This document shows positions 1 to 5,571 of a stretch of DNA of 5,594 bases, one piece after another. Position 1 is the first letter of the stretch. Each line of letters begins with the position of its first letter. Where the stretch lies: NCBI GenBank assembly GCA_002683515.1, contig NYTN01000009.1:1-5594 (forward strand), written 5' to 3'. The stretch comes from Rhodobiaceae bacterium (GTDB lineage Bacteria > Pseudomonadota > Alphaproteobacteria > RS24). Made by a program: the position numbers and the translations under genes. The notes under the pieces are model-generated. The model did not search any database. It was not told the DNA's origin and was given only the letters and a program-made list of their open reading frames with translations.

Positions 1-803
1 TCAAAAACTTCATTCACGCCACCCAATATTTCAGCAGACAATAAGATCCGTGCTTGATCGAGCGCACTTTCAAGAGGTACGGTGCCGTCATCTGTCGTAC
101 CAAGAATCATATCAGCAGAAACAGTAAGGTTTTCGCAGGTGACTTCAGCACTGTTCCTAGAGTCGACCATTTTCGAACGTGAAACTTTCAAGCCCTCTGC
201 GTCGGCATCAACCAGACACAGGGAGAGGCCATTTGCATCGCCTTTTTTACCATTACTTCTGGCTACAATAATAAGCTTGTCAGCAATGTGACCATCAAGA
301 ACAAAGGTTTTGCGACCGTTAAGAACAAGACCTCCGTCTTTTTTCTCAGCACTCAATGAAATAGCTTCAGGGTTATGATGGCCTGACTCCTCAAGTGCCA
401 AAGCAACAATCATTTCACCGGCTGCAATGGCAGGGAGAATAGACTGTTTTTGATTCTCTGAAGCTGCTTCAAGCATAATTAGTGATGATAATATCGAACT
501 GGAAAACAGCGGGGTGGCCGCAAGGGTCCGCCCTGCTTCTTCCATAACCAAACCCATTCCGGTGACGCCAAAATCTGTTCCACCATAGGCTTCAGGAATA
601 AGAATGCCCGCTAAACCAAGCTCAGAAGCTTGCTTCCAGACCTCACGGTCAATTCCGTCAGAGCTCTCCTCGTCTCGAAGTTTGCGAAGATTACTTATCG
701 GGACTTGCTCTGTAAAAAACTGCTTTGCTGTGTCGCGCAGCATTATTTGTTCCTCACTGAGGATGAAGTCTGTTTTGGGTTTTTCGATATTCTCGGTCGT
801 CAT
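1..803 (-). CDS. Acyl-CoA dehydrogenase, second (degenerate) subunit of a pair; 3' end outside window
   Basis: An open frame of 267 codons runs leftward from an ATG at 803-801 and leaves the window without a stop. The order of segments is that of the acyl-CoA dehydrogenase fold: an alpha-helical N-domain (LSEEQIMLRDTAKQFF, residues 15-30; IPEAYGGTDFG, 69-79), a beta middle domain (LVLNGRKTFVLDG, 159-171), then the start of the C-domain (about 245 on). The family normally uses FAD to oxidise acyl-CoA to trans-2-enoyl-CoA in the cytoplasm and passes electrons to ETF. Here the usual TEPxxGSD flavin-contact motif reads LEESGHHNP (137-145), and the LCAD/IVD-type catalytic Glu position is Ala251 before Arg252. 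The start shares one base with the upstream stop (TAATG) and has an AAGGGGG Shine-Dalgarno 9 bases before it, so coupled translation is likely. I infer a structural or cofactor-sharing partner of the 803-2017 product. Family is certain; the partner role is inferred, and the C-terminal third cannot be inspected. Confidence 0.9.
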   Translation of the reverse strand, partial: MTTENIEKPKTDFILSEEQIMLRDTAKQFFTEQVPISNLRKLRDEESSDGIDREVWKQASELGLAGILIPEAYGGTDFGVTGMGLVMEEAGRTLAATPLFSSSILSSLIMLEAASENQKQSILPAIAAGEMIVALALEESGHHNPEAISLSAEKKDGGLVLNGRKTFVLDGHIADKLIIVARSNGKKGDANGLSLCLVDADAEGLKVSRSKMVDSRNSAEVTCENLTVSADMILGTTDDGTVPLESALDQARILLSAEILGGVNEVF

Positions 804-2017
804 TATGCCTGACCCCCTTCAGGAAGATCTAGCACACGCTTAGCAATAATATTAAGCTGAACTTCGGTTGTGCCACCCTCAATGGAGTTACCCTTTGAAC
901 GCAACCATTGTGGAGAGATATCCATCACATCTTGGTCATGTCCTTCACCTTCTGTGGTGAGGGCATTTGTTCCGAGTAGTTCAAGCAGAATTTCAAAACG
1001 ACGTTTGTTCATTTCTGAACCATAAAATTTAAAGATAGAGGCTTCGGCTCCTATGCCATGACCCGCTTTGGCCAATTCCCCAGTTCGGCGAAGGGTTAGG
1101 TTGAATGCCTCTTCGTCCATTTTATGTTTAGTGACAGTGTCGCGAAGGGTCGGGTGGGCAATCATGCCATCTAATTCACCAAACACTTCTTTTGCTAATT
1201 CTTCCATGCCACCAAGTGAGGCTTCCCCAGCACCCATATTCATGCCTGAAATCATGGCTCTTTCGTGTTCTAGCAGGCGCTTGGCGATGGTCCATCCTTT
1301 ATTCAACTCGCCGACAAGGTTTTCTTTTGGAACCTTTACATCTGTTAGGAAAGTCTCGCAGAAGGGTGAGCTGCCTGAGATAAGTTTAATTGGTCTCGGC
1401 TCAACGCCTTCAGTTTCCATATCAATAAGCAAAAATGAAATGCCCTCATGTTTGACGCTCGTATCCGTCCGCACGAGGCAGAAAATCCAATCGGCTTTAT
1501 CGGCATAACTTGTCCAAACTTTCTGTCCGTTAACGAGGTAGTGATCGCCCATATCTTCGGCTTTTGTTTGCAGACCCGCAAGGTCTGAACCTGAACCCGG
1601 CTCGGAATACCCCTGACACCAACGAATTTCACCGCGAACGATAGGTGGAAGGTATTTTTGTTTCTGTTCTTCCGTTGCAAATTCCAGCAAGGCAGGGCCA
1701 AGCATCCAGATGCCGAAACTAAGCAAACTCGGTCGGGCACCAATGTGTTTAAGTTCTTGCTGGAGGATTTTATTTTCCTCTTTGGAGAGGCCGCCGCCGC
1801 CATATTCAGCAGGCCATTCTGGAGCTGTCCATCCACGTACGGCCATTCTTTCCATCCAGATTTTCGTATCAGGATTAGGGTAAGATGGGTTTCTTCCCCC
1901 CCAAGGTTGTTCATCCCCCCCACTAGAAAAATCAGGCATAGGTGTGCGCATGGTAGCAGGACAATTTTCCTCCAGCCAAGCTCTTGTTTCTTGTCTGAAT
2001 GTTTCAAGGTTGCTCAT
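803..2017 (-). CDS. Acyl-CoA dehydrogenase (CaiA/FadE-like), probable catalytic subunit
   Basis: Complete 404-residue protein, a normal length for the family. The N-terminal helical domain spans about 1-130 and includes EWPAEYGGGGLS (67-78). The FAD-domain signature is intact: QGYSEPGSGSDLAG (135-148), then VNGQKVWTSYADKADW (162-177). The C-terminal helical domain ends in IEGGTTEVQLNIIAKRVL (379-396). The MCAD-type catalytic Glu of IYEGT aligns with Gly381, so the base is probably Glu252 in LEHERA (249-254), matching the LCAD and isovaleryl-CoA dehydrogenase position. Expected reaction: FAD-dependent alpha,beta-dehydrogenation of an acyl-CoA, with ETF as acceptor. The substrate cannot be read; close relatives are often paired with a second dehydrogenase gene, and mycobacterial ChsE pairs act on steroid side chains. 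The start is set by AGGAG 8 bases upstream. Two G7 tracts lie in codons about 33-41. The stop shares one base with the next gene, and the diiron gene lies upstream on the same strand. Confidence 0.95.
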   Translation of the reverse strand: MSNLETFRQETRAWLEENCPATMRTPMPDFSSGGDEQPWGGRNPSYPNPDTKIWMERMAVRGWTAPEWPAEYGGGGLSKEENKILQQELKHIGARPSLLSFGIWMLGPALLEFATEEQKQKYLPPIVRGEIRWCQGYSEPGSGSDLAGLQTKAEDMGDHYLVNGQKVWTSYADKADWIFCLVRTDTSVKHEGISFLLIDMETEGVEPRPIKLISGSSPFCETFLTDVKVPKENLVGELNKGWTIAKRLLEHERAMISGMNMGAGEASLGGMEELAKEVFGELDGMIAHPTLRDTVTKHKMDEEAFNLTLRRTGELAKAGHGIGAEASIFKFYGSEMNKRRFEILLELLGTNALTTEGEGHDQDVMDISPQWLRSKGNSIEGGTTEVQLNIIAKRVLDLPEGGQA

Positions 2018-2025
2018 AAGTTAAA

Positions 2026-2030
2026 CTCCT
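2026..2030 (-). promoter_or_regulatory. Ribosome binding site of the first dehydrogenase
   Basis: AGGAG on the minus strand lies 8 bases before the ATG at 2017 and supports that start. A -10-like TATAAG (2045-2040) upstream could let the dehydrogenase pair be transcribed on its own with a short leader, but no convincing -35 box accompanies it. Confidence 0.65.
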
Positions 2031-2088
2031 AGACTTTGCCTTATACATCTAAAAAAAATGACCAAAATAATGGTAGACAATGAACTTA

Positions 2089-2113
2089 AATGACAAACGT
2101 AAAGTTTATCATT
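2089..2113 (-). other. RNA hairpin between the diiron and dehydrogenase genes
   Basis: Arms at 2089-2098 and 2104-2113 flank a 5-base loop. In DNA there is one mismatch (C2093/A2108), but in the minus-strand RNA this becomes a G-U pair, so all ten positions pair. The stem is AU-rich and not followed by a long U-run at its base, so it fits an intercistronic processing or stability element better than a terminator. Confidence 0.4.
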
Positions 2114-2122
2114 AAAAGTTAT

Positions 2123-2145
2123 AAAAAACCTGCGTCAAAAAGGTT
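2123..2145 (-). terminator. Weak terminator-like hairpin after the diiron gene
   Basis: On the minus strand AACCT (2145-2141) and AGGTT (2131-2127) pair across a 9-base loop, with an unbroken run of six T from 2128 to 2123 at the 3' side. The stem is only 5 bp with two G-C pairs, so any termination would be partial. It lies 16 bases past the diiron stop codon. Confidence 0.25.
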
Positions 2146-2160
2146 CGTCAGCTATCCGCC

Positions 2161-3297
2161 TTATTCTGCAGCGGTTTGCCCAAAGTTAAAGACGGGTCCG
2201 TCATCCCCATTAATAGCCATGAGATATTTGATGCCTTCTTCGGCAATCTCATCACCGACCATTTGGGTGCCTTCTGCTTCCAGTTCTGAAAAATCGACAA
2301 ATGGCGCATATTTCGCAGCTGTCCGGTCAGTAATGATACCTGCATTAAAAAGGGTTTTCACAAGCACACGGAAAATATTGTCATTATCTTCAAGACGCCG
2401 TCTGATTTCATCATTTGTCAGGGCATCAATAAATCTTTCCTGAACCATTTGCCAGTCGAGACCCAAAGATTCATATATGGGCTTTTTTTGCTCTGGGCTG
2501 GAGAGATTATAGAGCAGGACATGGAAAACTTCCCACGACCAATCTTCTATTTTATCTCTTTCTACAGCTGAAATGTTAGGGATGGTTCTGTCAGCCCAAA
2601 TTTTGCCGAATTTATGGTGGAATGCCTCATCCGTCATAACCAATTGCATGAGCTTTGTTAAAAGCGGGTCATTACCCTGACGATAGAAAGTTGCAAAAGC
2701 GCCCATAGCTAGGCCTTCAACAAGCATTTGCATGCCAACGAGTTTTTTCCAAACAATTTTCGAATTCACCAATTCGTTCAAAAGATTGCCAAGGGCAGGG
2801 CCGACAAACATTGGCTTCCCCCAGCGTGCATGGATATATCTTGAGAAACCGGCGACATGTCTCGCTTCTTCTCGTGTTTGATTCGCTGCATACTCCTGGG
2901 CACCTGGATCTTTCAGGATATGGCATAGGCTAGAGGATAGGTTTAATGCACCCTGTTCGCCGTGAAGAATAGAAGAAAGCGCCCAGTGAACGTTCATATT
3001 CACCAGTCTAATTTTATCTTTTTCGTTGAGTAAGTCGCCAATGACCCTGAGATCAACGTCCTGATCGGGATTCATCATATATGCGTTCTCAACATCGAAA
3101 GGTACCGAAAAATCGATATATTTGGTGTCCATAGGGTCCCAAAAATGATTATGCGTAGCTGAAATAATTTTGTCGAAAGCTGTGGTTCGGTCATTATACC
3201 GATCAACTTCTATCATCGCGTTAAAGTCTGACGGGTCTACGGATTGATAGGCAGGATCTGCCGTGATTTCCGTTTCTTCGAGATTATGATTTTCCAT
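2161..3297 (-). CDS. Ferritin-fold diiron protein (R2/oxygenase/desaturase-like)
   Basis: A 378-residue soluble protein with no signal peptide or membrane helix. It carries the complete six-ligand set of a four-helix-bundle carboxylate diiron enzyme: Glu114 (LHGEQ), Glu144 and His147 (EARH), Glu194 (MLVEG), Glu224 and His227 (EAFH). The spacing 30-3-47-30-3 is of the kind seen in RNR R2, R2-like oxidases, methane monooxygenase hydroxylase and acyl-ACP desaturases. FWDPMDTKYIDFS (52-64) recalls the FWDP..IDFS stretch of R2-like ligand-binding oxidases. Phe151 sits four residues after His147, where the R2 radical Tyr lies, so a classical class Ia R2 is unlikely. The seventh (His) ligand of AurF-type N-oxygenases is absent at residue 220 (Val). 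I infer O2-dependent oxidation or desaturation; substrate unknown. The ATG at 3297 is chosen because AGGAG lies 6 bases upstream; the frame extends to 3438 but without support. First gene of the block with the two dehydrogenases. No reductase or ferredoxin gene is visible. Confidence 0.88.
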   Translation of the reverse strand: MENHNLEETEITADPAYQSVDPSDFNAMIEVDRYNDRTTAFDKIISATHNHFWDPMDTKYIDFSVPFDVENAYMMNPDQDVDLRVIGDLLNEKDKIRLVNMNVHWALSSILHGEQGALNLSSSLCHILKDPGAQEYAANQTREEARHVAGFSRYIHARWGKPMFVGPALGNLLNELVNSKIVWKKLVGMQMLVEGLAMGAFATFYRQGNDPLLTKLMQLVMTDEAFHHKFGKIWADRTIPNISAVERDKIEDWSWEVFHVLLYNLSSPEQKKPIYESLGLDWQMVQERFIDALTNDEIRRRLEDNDNIFRVLVKTLFNAGIITDRTAAKYAPFVDFSELEAEGTQMVGDEIAEEGIKYLMAINGDDGPVFNFGQTAAE

Positions 3298-3303
3298 ATC
3301 ATG

Positions 3304-3308
3304 CTCCT
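3304..3308 (-). promoter_or_regulatory. Strong ribosome binding site that fixes the diiron gene start
   Basis: AGGAG on the minus strand lies 6 bases before the ATG at 3297. It argues against the 47-residue N-terminal extension open up to 3438, which would also read through the promoter and operator region. Confidence 0.75.
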
Positions 3309-3320
3309 CAGTTTTTTTGA

Positions 3321-3349
3321 AGATAACGCCATATCTTTGACGAGCGCAA
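3321..3349 (-). promoter_or_regulatory. Predicted sigma-70-type promoter of the diiron/dehydrogenase block
   Basis: On the minus strand, TTGCGC (3349-3344) and TTATCT (3326-3321) are separated by exactly 17 bases. Transcription would begin near 3314, giving a leader of about 17 bases that just contains the AGGAG ribosome site (3308-3304). The -35 box sits inside the spacer of an inverted repeat, which strengthens the reading. Box matches are moderate, so this is a prediction. Confidence 0.4.
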
Positions 3350-3355
3350 GTCAAA
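3336..3355. promoter_or_regulatory. Inverted repeat TTTGAC-N8-GTCAAA, candidate operator
   Basis: Perfect 6-bp arms (3336-3341 and 3350-3355) enclose 8 bases. The spacer holds the predicted -35 box of the minus-strand promoter. A dimeric regulator bound here would block or contact RNA polymerase. No regulator gene is present in the window, and I do not assign the site to a family. Confidence 0.4.
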
Positions 3356-3357
3356 AG

Positions 3358-3371
3358 TGACGCCTGCGTCA
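3358..3371. promoter_or_regulatory. Palindrome TGACGC-CT-GCGTCA, candidate operator
   Basis: A perfect 6-2-6 inverted repeat starts two bases from the end of the preceding inverted repeat, directly upstream of the -35 region of the diiron gene. Both repeats share a TGAC/GTCA core. On the plus strand it is followed by T6 (3372-3377), so it could also fold as a small hairpin (5-bp stem, CCTG loop), but no plus-strand gene ends nearby that needs a terminator. Confidence 0.4.
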
Positions 3372-3388
3372 TTTTTTGCTGTTTCGTG

Positions 3389-3417
3389 TTGGCATTCAAT
3401 TGTGATTGGTCTTTAAA
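3389..3417 (+). promoter_or_regulatory. Possible promoter of the antiporter-acetyltransferase pair
   Basis: TTGGCA (3389-3394; one mismatch to the -35 consensus) and TTTAAA (3412-3417) are 17 bases apart. Transcription would begin near 3424, leaving a leader of about 55 bases. A GAGGTG at 3448-3453 is too far (about 25 bases) from the antiporter ATG to serve it. The -10 box is only a fair match. Confidence 0.3.
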
Positions 3418-3478
3418 ACGATAGCATGTAGGGTGCAAATTCGTTAAGAGGTGATTTTAAAGGCGGGCGCGGTCAGCA

Positions 3479-4417
3479 ATGTTTGAAGCGATATTATTGG
3501 TGCTTGGTGGATTTATTCTCCTCGGCGGCGGCGGCGAGGGGCTTGTTTCCGGTGCAGTGTCCCTGGCAAAAAGGCTAAAGGTTCCGCCACTCATCATAGG
3601 CTTAACTATTATTGCTTTTGGTACTTCGGCGCCTGAATTAACGGTTTCAATTCAAGCAGCGTTTCAAGGTCAGCCGGATATTGCCATAGGGAATATAATC
3701 GGCAGTAATATTTCTAATATGTTGCTCGTTCTCGGAGTTTCGGCACTGATTCAACCGATTATTGTGCAGGGTAAAGAATTGTACCGCGATGGTGTCTTTA
3801 TGCTACTAGTGACAGTGGGCTTCTGTTTTGTTGCTTTCTACGGAGATATTACCCGACCTATTGCAGTGGTTATGGTCGGGGTGATTGTGTTTTACACAAT
3901 TTATCTTTACCGACTGCGCGGGGATCAGGATATCACGCAAGAGGTTAGTGAAAACCCACTGGCGGGGGCGAGTTTTCCGGTCTCGCTTATTATTCTTGTT
4001 CTGGGAATCATTGCGGTTGTCTGGGGTGCGGATTTGCTTGTCAAAGGGGCCGTTATTCTTGCTATGGAGTTTGGGGTATCTGAAGCGGTTATTGGCTTAA
4101 CAGTCGTTGCAATCGGAACATCATTACCTGAACTTGCGATTTCTATTCTTGCCGCCTTGCGAGGTCATGCAGCGCTGGCGGTGGGGAATATAGTTGGCAG
4201 CAATATTTATAATATTCTTTTGATTTTAGGTGTCACCGGGTTGGTGCATCCGATAGCTATTGCACCTGATTTTCTGAATATGGATATCTGGGTGCTCCTC
4301 GGCGTTTCCGGTGTGACAGTTTTCCTTCTCAGCTATCAGCAGAGTATATCTAGAATTTTTGGGGGATTATTCCTCGTCGGTTATATAATCTATATTGGTC
4401 TTCTTTTTGGTGCTTAA
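3479..4417 (+). CDS. Sodium/calcium antiporter, CaCA family (YrbG-like)
   Basis: A 312-residue, strongly hydrophobic protein with about ten membrane helices, the usual size for bacterial members of the family. It shows the two inverted alpha repeats that form the ion site: GTSAPE (48-53) with IGNIIGSNISN (70-80), and GTSLPE (213-218) with VGNIVGSNIYN (235-245). The ion-binding acids are Glu53 and Glu218, with Ser76/Asn80 and Ser241/Asn245. A more polar segment around 146-164 separates the halves. Expected role: exchange of Na+ (or another cation) for Ca2+ across the inner membrane, usually Ca2+ export. The position of NCX_Mj Asp240 is Asn245 here, so cation preference should not be assumed. 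The start is the first ATG after an in-frame stop at 3458-3460; the ribosome site is poor (AAAGG about 15 bases upstream). It diverges from the diiron gene and is followed after 9 bases by the acetyltransferase, probably co-transcribed. Confidence 0.95.
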   Translation: MFEAILLVLGGFILLGGGGEGLVSGAVSLAKRLKVPPLIIGLTIIAFGTSAPELTVSIQAAFQGQPDIAIGNIIGSNISNMLLVLGVSALIQPIIVQGKELYRDGVFMLLVTVGFCFVAFYGDITRPIAVVMVGVIVFYTIYLYRLRGDQDITQEVSENPLAGASFPVSLIILVLGIIAVVWGADLLVKGAVILAMEFGVSEAVIGLTVVAIGTSLPELAISILAALRGHAALAVGNIVGSNIYNILLILGVTGLVHPIAIAPDFLNMDIWVLLGVSGVTVFLLSYQQSISRIFGGLFLVGYIIYIGLLFGA

Positions 4418-4426
4418 GGCGCGTTC

Positions 4427-4915
4427 ATGGCTTTCGAAATTAAACAAACTCCATTTGAATTGGAAAAAGATAAATTATCCCTAGCATCCAGAATTTTAGG
4501 GCCGGGTCGACTGGTGCGCATGGCTGAAAGATTACGTGAAAACAATCAGCAAATCCCCGAGTTAAATTTCTGTGCAGTTTCGGATGAAGGCATGATTGGC
4601 GGGATTGCCTTTTGGCCAATTCAAATCGGTTCAACACCAGCACTCCTTCTTGGACCGCTGATTGTAAATCCTGAATGGCAAGGTAAGGGTGTCGGACGCG
4701 GCTTAATGGCGACCTCACTTGCCGCAGCCGAGAAGCTTGGCCATGAGTTGGTTTTGCTGGTTGGAGATTTATCTTATTATAATCAGTCCGGTTTTATAAA
4801 CGCCCCAGCAGGTTTGAAATTCCCGGGTCCCGTAGATGAAAGTCGCTTGCTTATATATGAAATAAAGCCTGGCATTGCGGCGCAACTATCCGGCAAGGTT
4901 GCAGCCGCCCATTAG
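4427..4915 (+). CDS. GNAT-family N-acetyltransferase (YhbS-like)
   Basis: A 162-residue cytoplasmic protein of single GNAT-domain size. The acetyl-CoA pyrophosphate loop is clear: LGPLIVNPEWQGKGVGRGLM (75-94), with the Q/RxxGxG core at Gln85-Gly90. LGHELVLLVGD (104-114) forms the next strand, followed by YYNQSGF (117-123), the YY..xGF motif typical of the COG3153 (YhbS) group. The family moves acetyl from acetyl-CoA to an amine; the acceptor here is unknown. An AAGG Shine-Dalgarno (4416-4419) overlaps the antiporter stop codon and lies 7 bases before the ATG, so the two genes are almost certainly one transcript and translated in coupling. No obvious functional link to the antiporter can be read. 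The C-terminal tail (about 149-162, Ala-rich) lies beyond the domain. Family assignment is firm; substrate assignment would be guesswork. Confidence 0.93.
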   Translation: MAFEIKQTPFELEKDKLSLASRILGPGRLVRMAERLRENNQQIPELNFCAVSDEGMIGGIAFWPIQIGSTPALLLGPLIVNPEWQGKGVGRGLMATSLAAAEKLGHELVLLVGDLSYYNQSGFINAPAGLKFPGPVDESRLLIYEIKPGIAAQLSGKVAAAH

Positions 4916-4941
4916 GCGCCTCAGCGTCCAACGGCTTAGCG

Positions 4942-4970
4942 CTAACAAGTTTTTAAATTGCTGATATAAT
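4942..4970 (+). promoter_or_regulatory. Promoter with consensus -10 for DUF1285 gene
   Basis: A perfect TATAAT (4965-4970) is preceded at 17 bases by CTAACA (4942-4947; four of six to the consensus). Transcription is expected 6-8 bases after the -10, at about 4977-4978, which is the ATG itself. The -35 overlaps a 10-bp palindrome, TTAGCGCTAA (4936-4945). The promoter would separate DUF1285 and the next gene from the antiporter-acetyltransferase pair. Confidence 0.5.
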
Positions 4971-4977
4971 GGTGCCT

Positions 4978-5571
4978 ATGACCGAAAATAGTCTTCAAAA
5001 TGTGATTAAAGGTGCTGAAAAGGTGGGTAATGCTATAGGAGGAGCCAGTCTGCCGCCGGTTGAGGACTGGAATCCTCCCTATTGCGGGGATATTGGTATG
5101 CGTATCGTGCGCGATGGGACTTGGTTTTATGGCGACTCACCGATTGGGCGTGAAAAACTTGTCAGATTATTCTCAACTATTTTAAGACGCGATGAGGATG
5201 AAAACTACTATCTCGTCACACCCGTTGAAAAAATTCTGGTTACTGTAGAGGATGCGCCATTTATTGCGACGCAGATGGACGTGTCAGGTGAAGGTGAAAT
5301 GCAAAAAATAACTTTCACTACCAATGTCGGGGATGTTTGCCTCGCCGGCTCAAATTTGCCGCTTTACTTTGAATTTAAAGATGATGAACCTAGTCCATAT
5401 GTTCATGTGCGCGGAAAATTACGCGCTAAAATTGCCCGTCCAGTCTTCTATCGTCTTGTTGATCTTGCCGTGACGAACCAAGTGAATGGTGAGGATTATT
5501 TTGGCGTCTGGAGTGAGGGAGCGTTTTTTTGTATGTCACGGGTTGATAAATTAGGACCTGATTATGGTTGA
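4978..5571 (+). CDS. DUF1285 family protein
   Basis: 197 residues from the ATG at 4978; 200 if the ATG at 4969 is used. It matches my memory of the DUF1285 family (PF06938): LPPVEDWNPPYCGDIGMRI (25-43), DGTWFYGDSPIGREKLVRLF (46-65), YYLVTPVEKILVTVEDAPF (77-95), and a C-terminal part with ARPVFYRLVDLAV (153-165) and a Gly/Val-Trp segment near 176-185. Solved members show a two-part fold built of repeated motifs; a signalling role was suggested, but no biochemical function is established. It is soluble, with no signal peptide. I prefer 4978 because the 4969 ATG overlaps a perfect TATAAT box, so a transcript from that promoter could not contain it; neither ATG has a Shine-Dalgarno. The end overlaps the next gene by 8 bases, so the two are probably co-transcribed. 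In alphaproteobacteria a NUDIX hydrolase and a CCA-adding enzyme often follow DUF1285, from general knowledge. Confidence 0.9.
   Translation: MTENSLQNVIKGAEKVGNAIGGASLPPVEDWNPPYCGDIGMRIVRDGTWFYGDSPIGREKLVRLFSTILRRDEDENYYLVTPVEKILVTVEDAPFIATQMDVSGEGEMQKITFTTNVGDVCLAGSNLPLYFEFKDDEPSPYVHVRGKLRAKIARPVFYRLVDLAVTNQVNGEDYFGVWSEGAFFCMSRVDKLGPDYG

Noticed and set aside
82..843. Several short plus-strand frames (82-291, 604-843, 630-812)
   Set aside because: All lie antisense to the second dehydrogenase gene or across the dehydrogenase junction, with no family resemblance.
1068..1508. 146-codon plus-strand frame antisense to the dehydrogenase
   Set aside because: Entirely antisense to conserved coding sequence, with low-complexity Ser/Arg-rich translation and no start signal.
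1345..2007. 220-codon minus-strand open frame inside the first dehydrogenase gene
   Set aside because: It lies in another frame of a gene whose own frame matches the acyl-CoA dehydrogenase family throughout; its translation shows no recognisable domain and no ribosome site was found.
1658..2032. 124-codon plus-strand frame antisense to the dehydrogenase N-terminus
   Set aside because: Shadow of the real gene; basic, Phe/Arg-rich translation with no domain.
3358..3377. Palindrome plus T6 as a plus-strand intrinsic terminator
   Set aside because: No plus-strand gene ends upstream, and the stem is only 5 bp if a normal loop is allowed; an operator reading fits its promoter position better.
3298..3438. 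47-residue N-terminal extension of the diiron protein
   Set aside because: The extension would cover the promoter and both inverted repeats, and the strong AGGAG site points to the ATG at 3297.
3523..3536. CGG trinucleotide run in the antiporter gene, with a similar GGC run in the dehydrogenase (about 1792-1803)
   Set aside because: Each simply encodes a Gly stretch (LGGGGEG and EYGGGG), the latter a conserved family motif; length changes would stay in frame.
4440..4718. 92-codon minus-strand frame antisense to the acetyltransferase
   Set aside because: Antisense shadow of a clear GNAT gene, with no motif or ribosome site.
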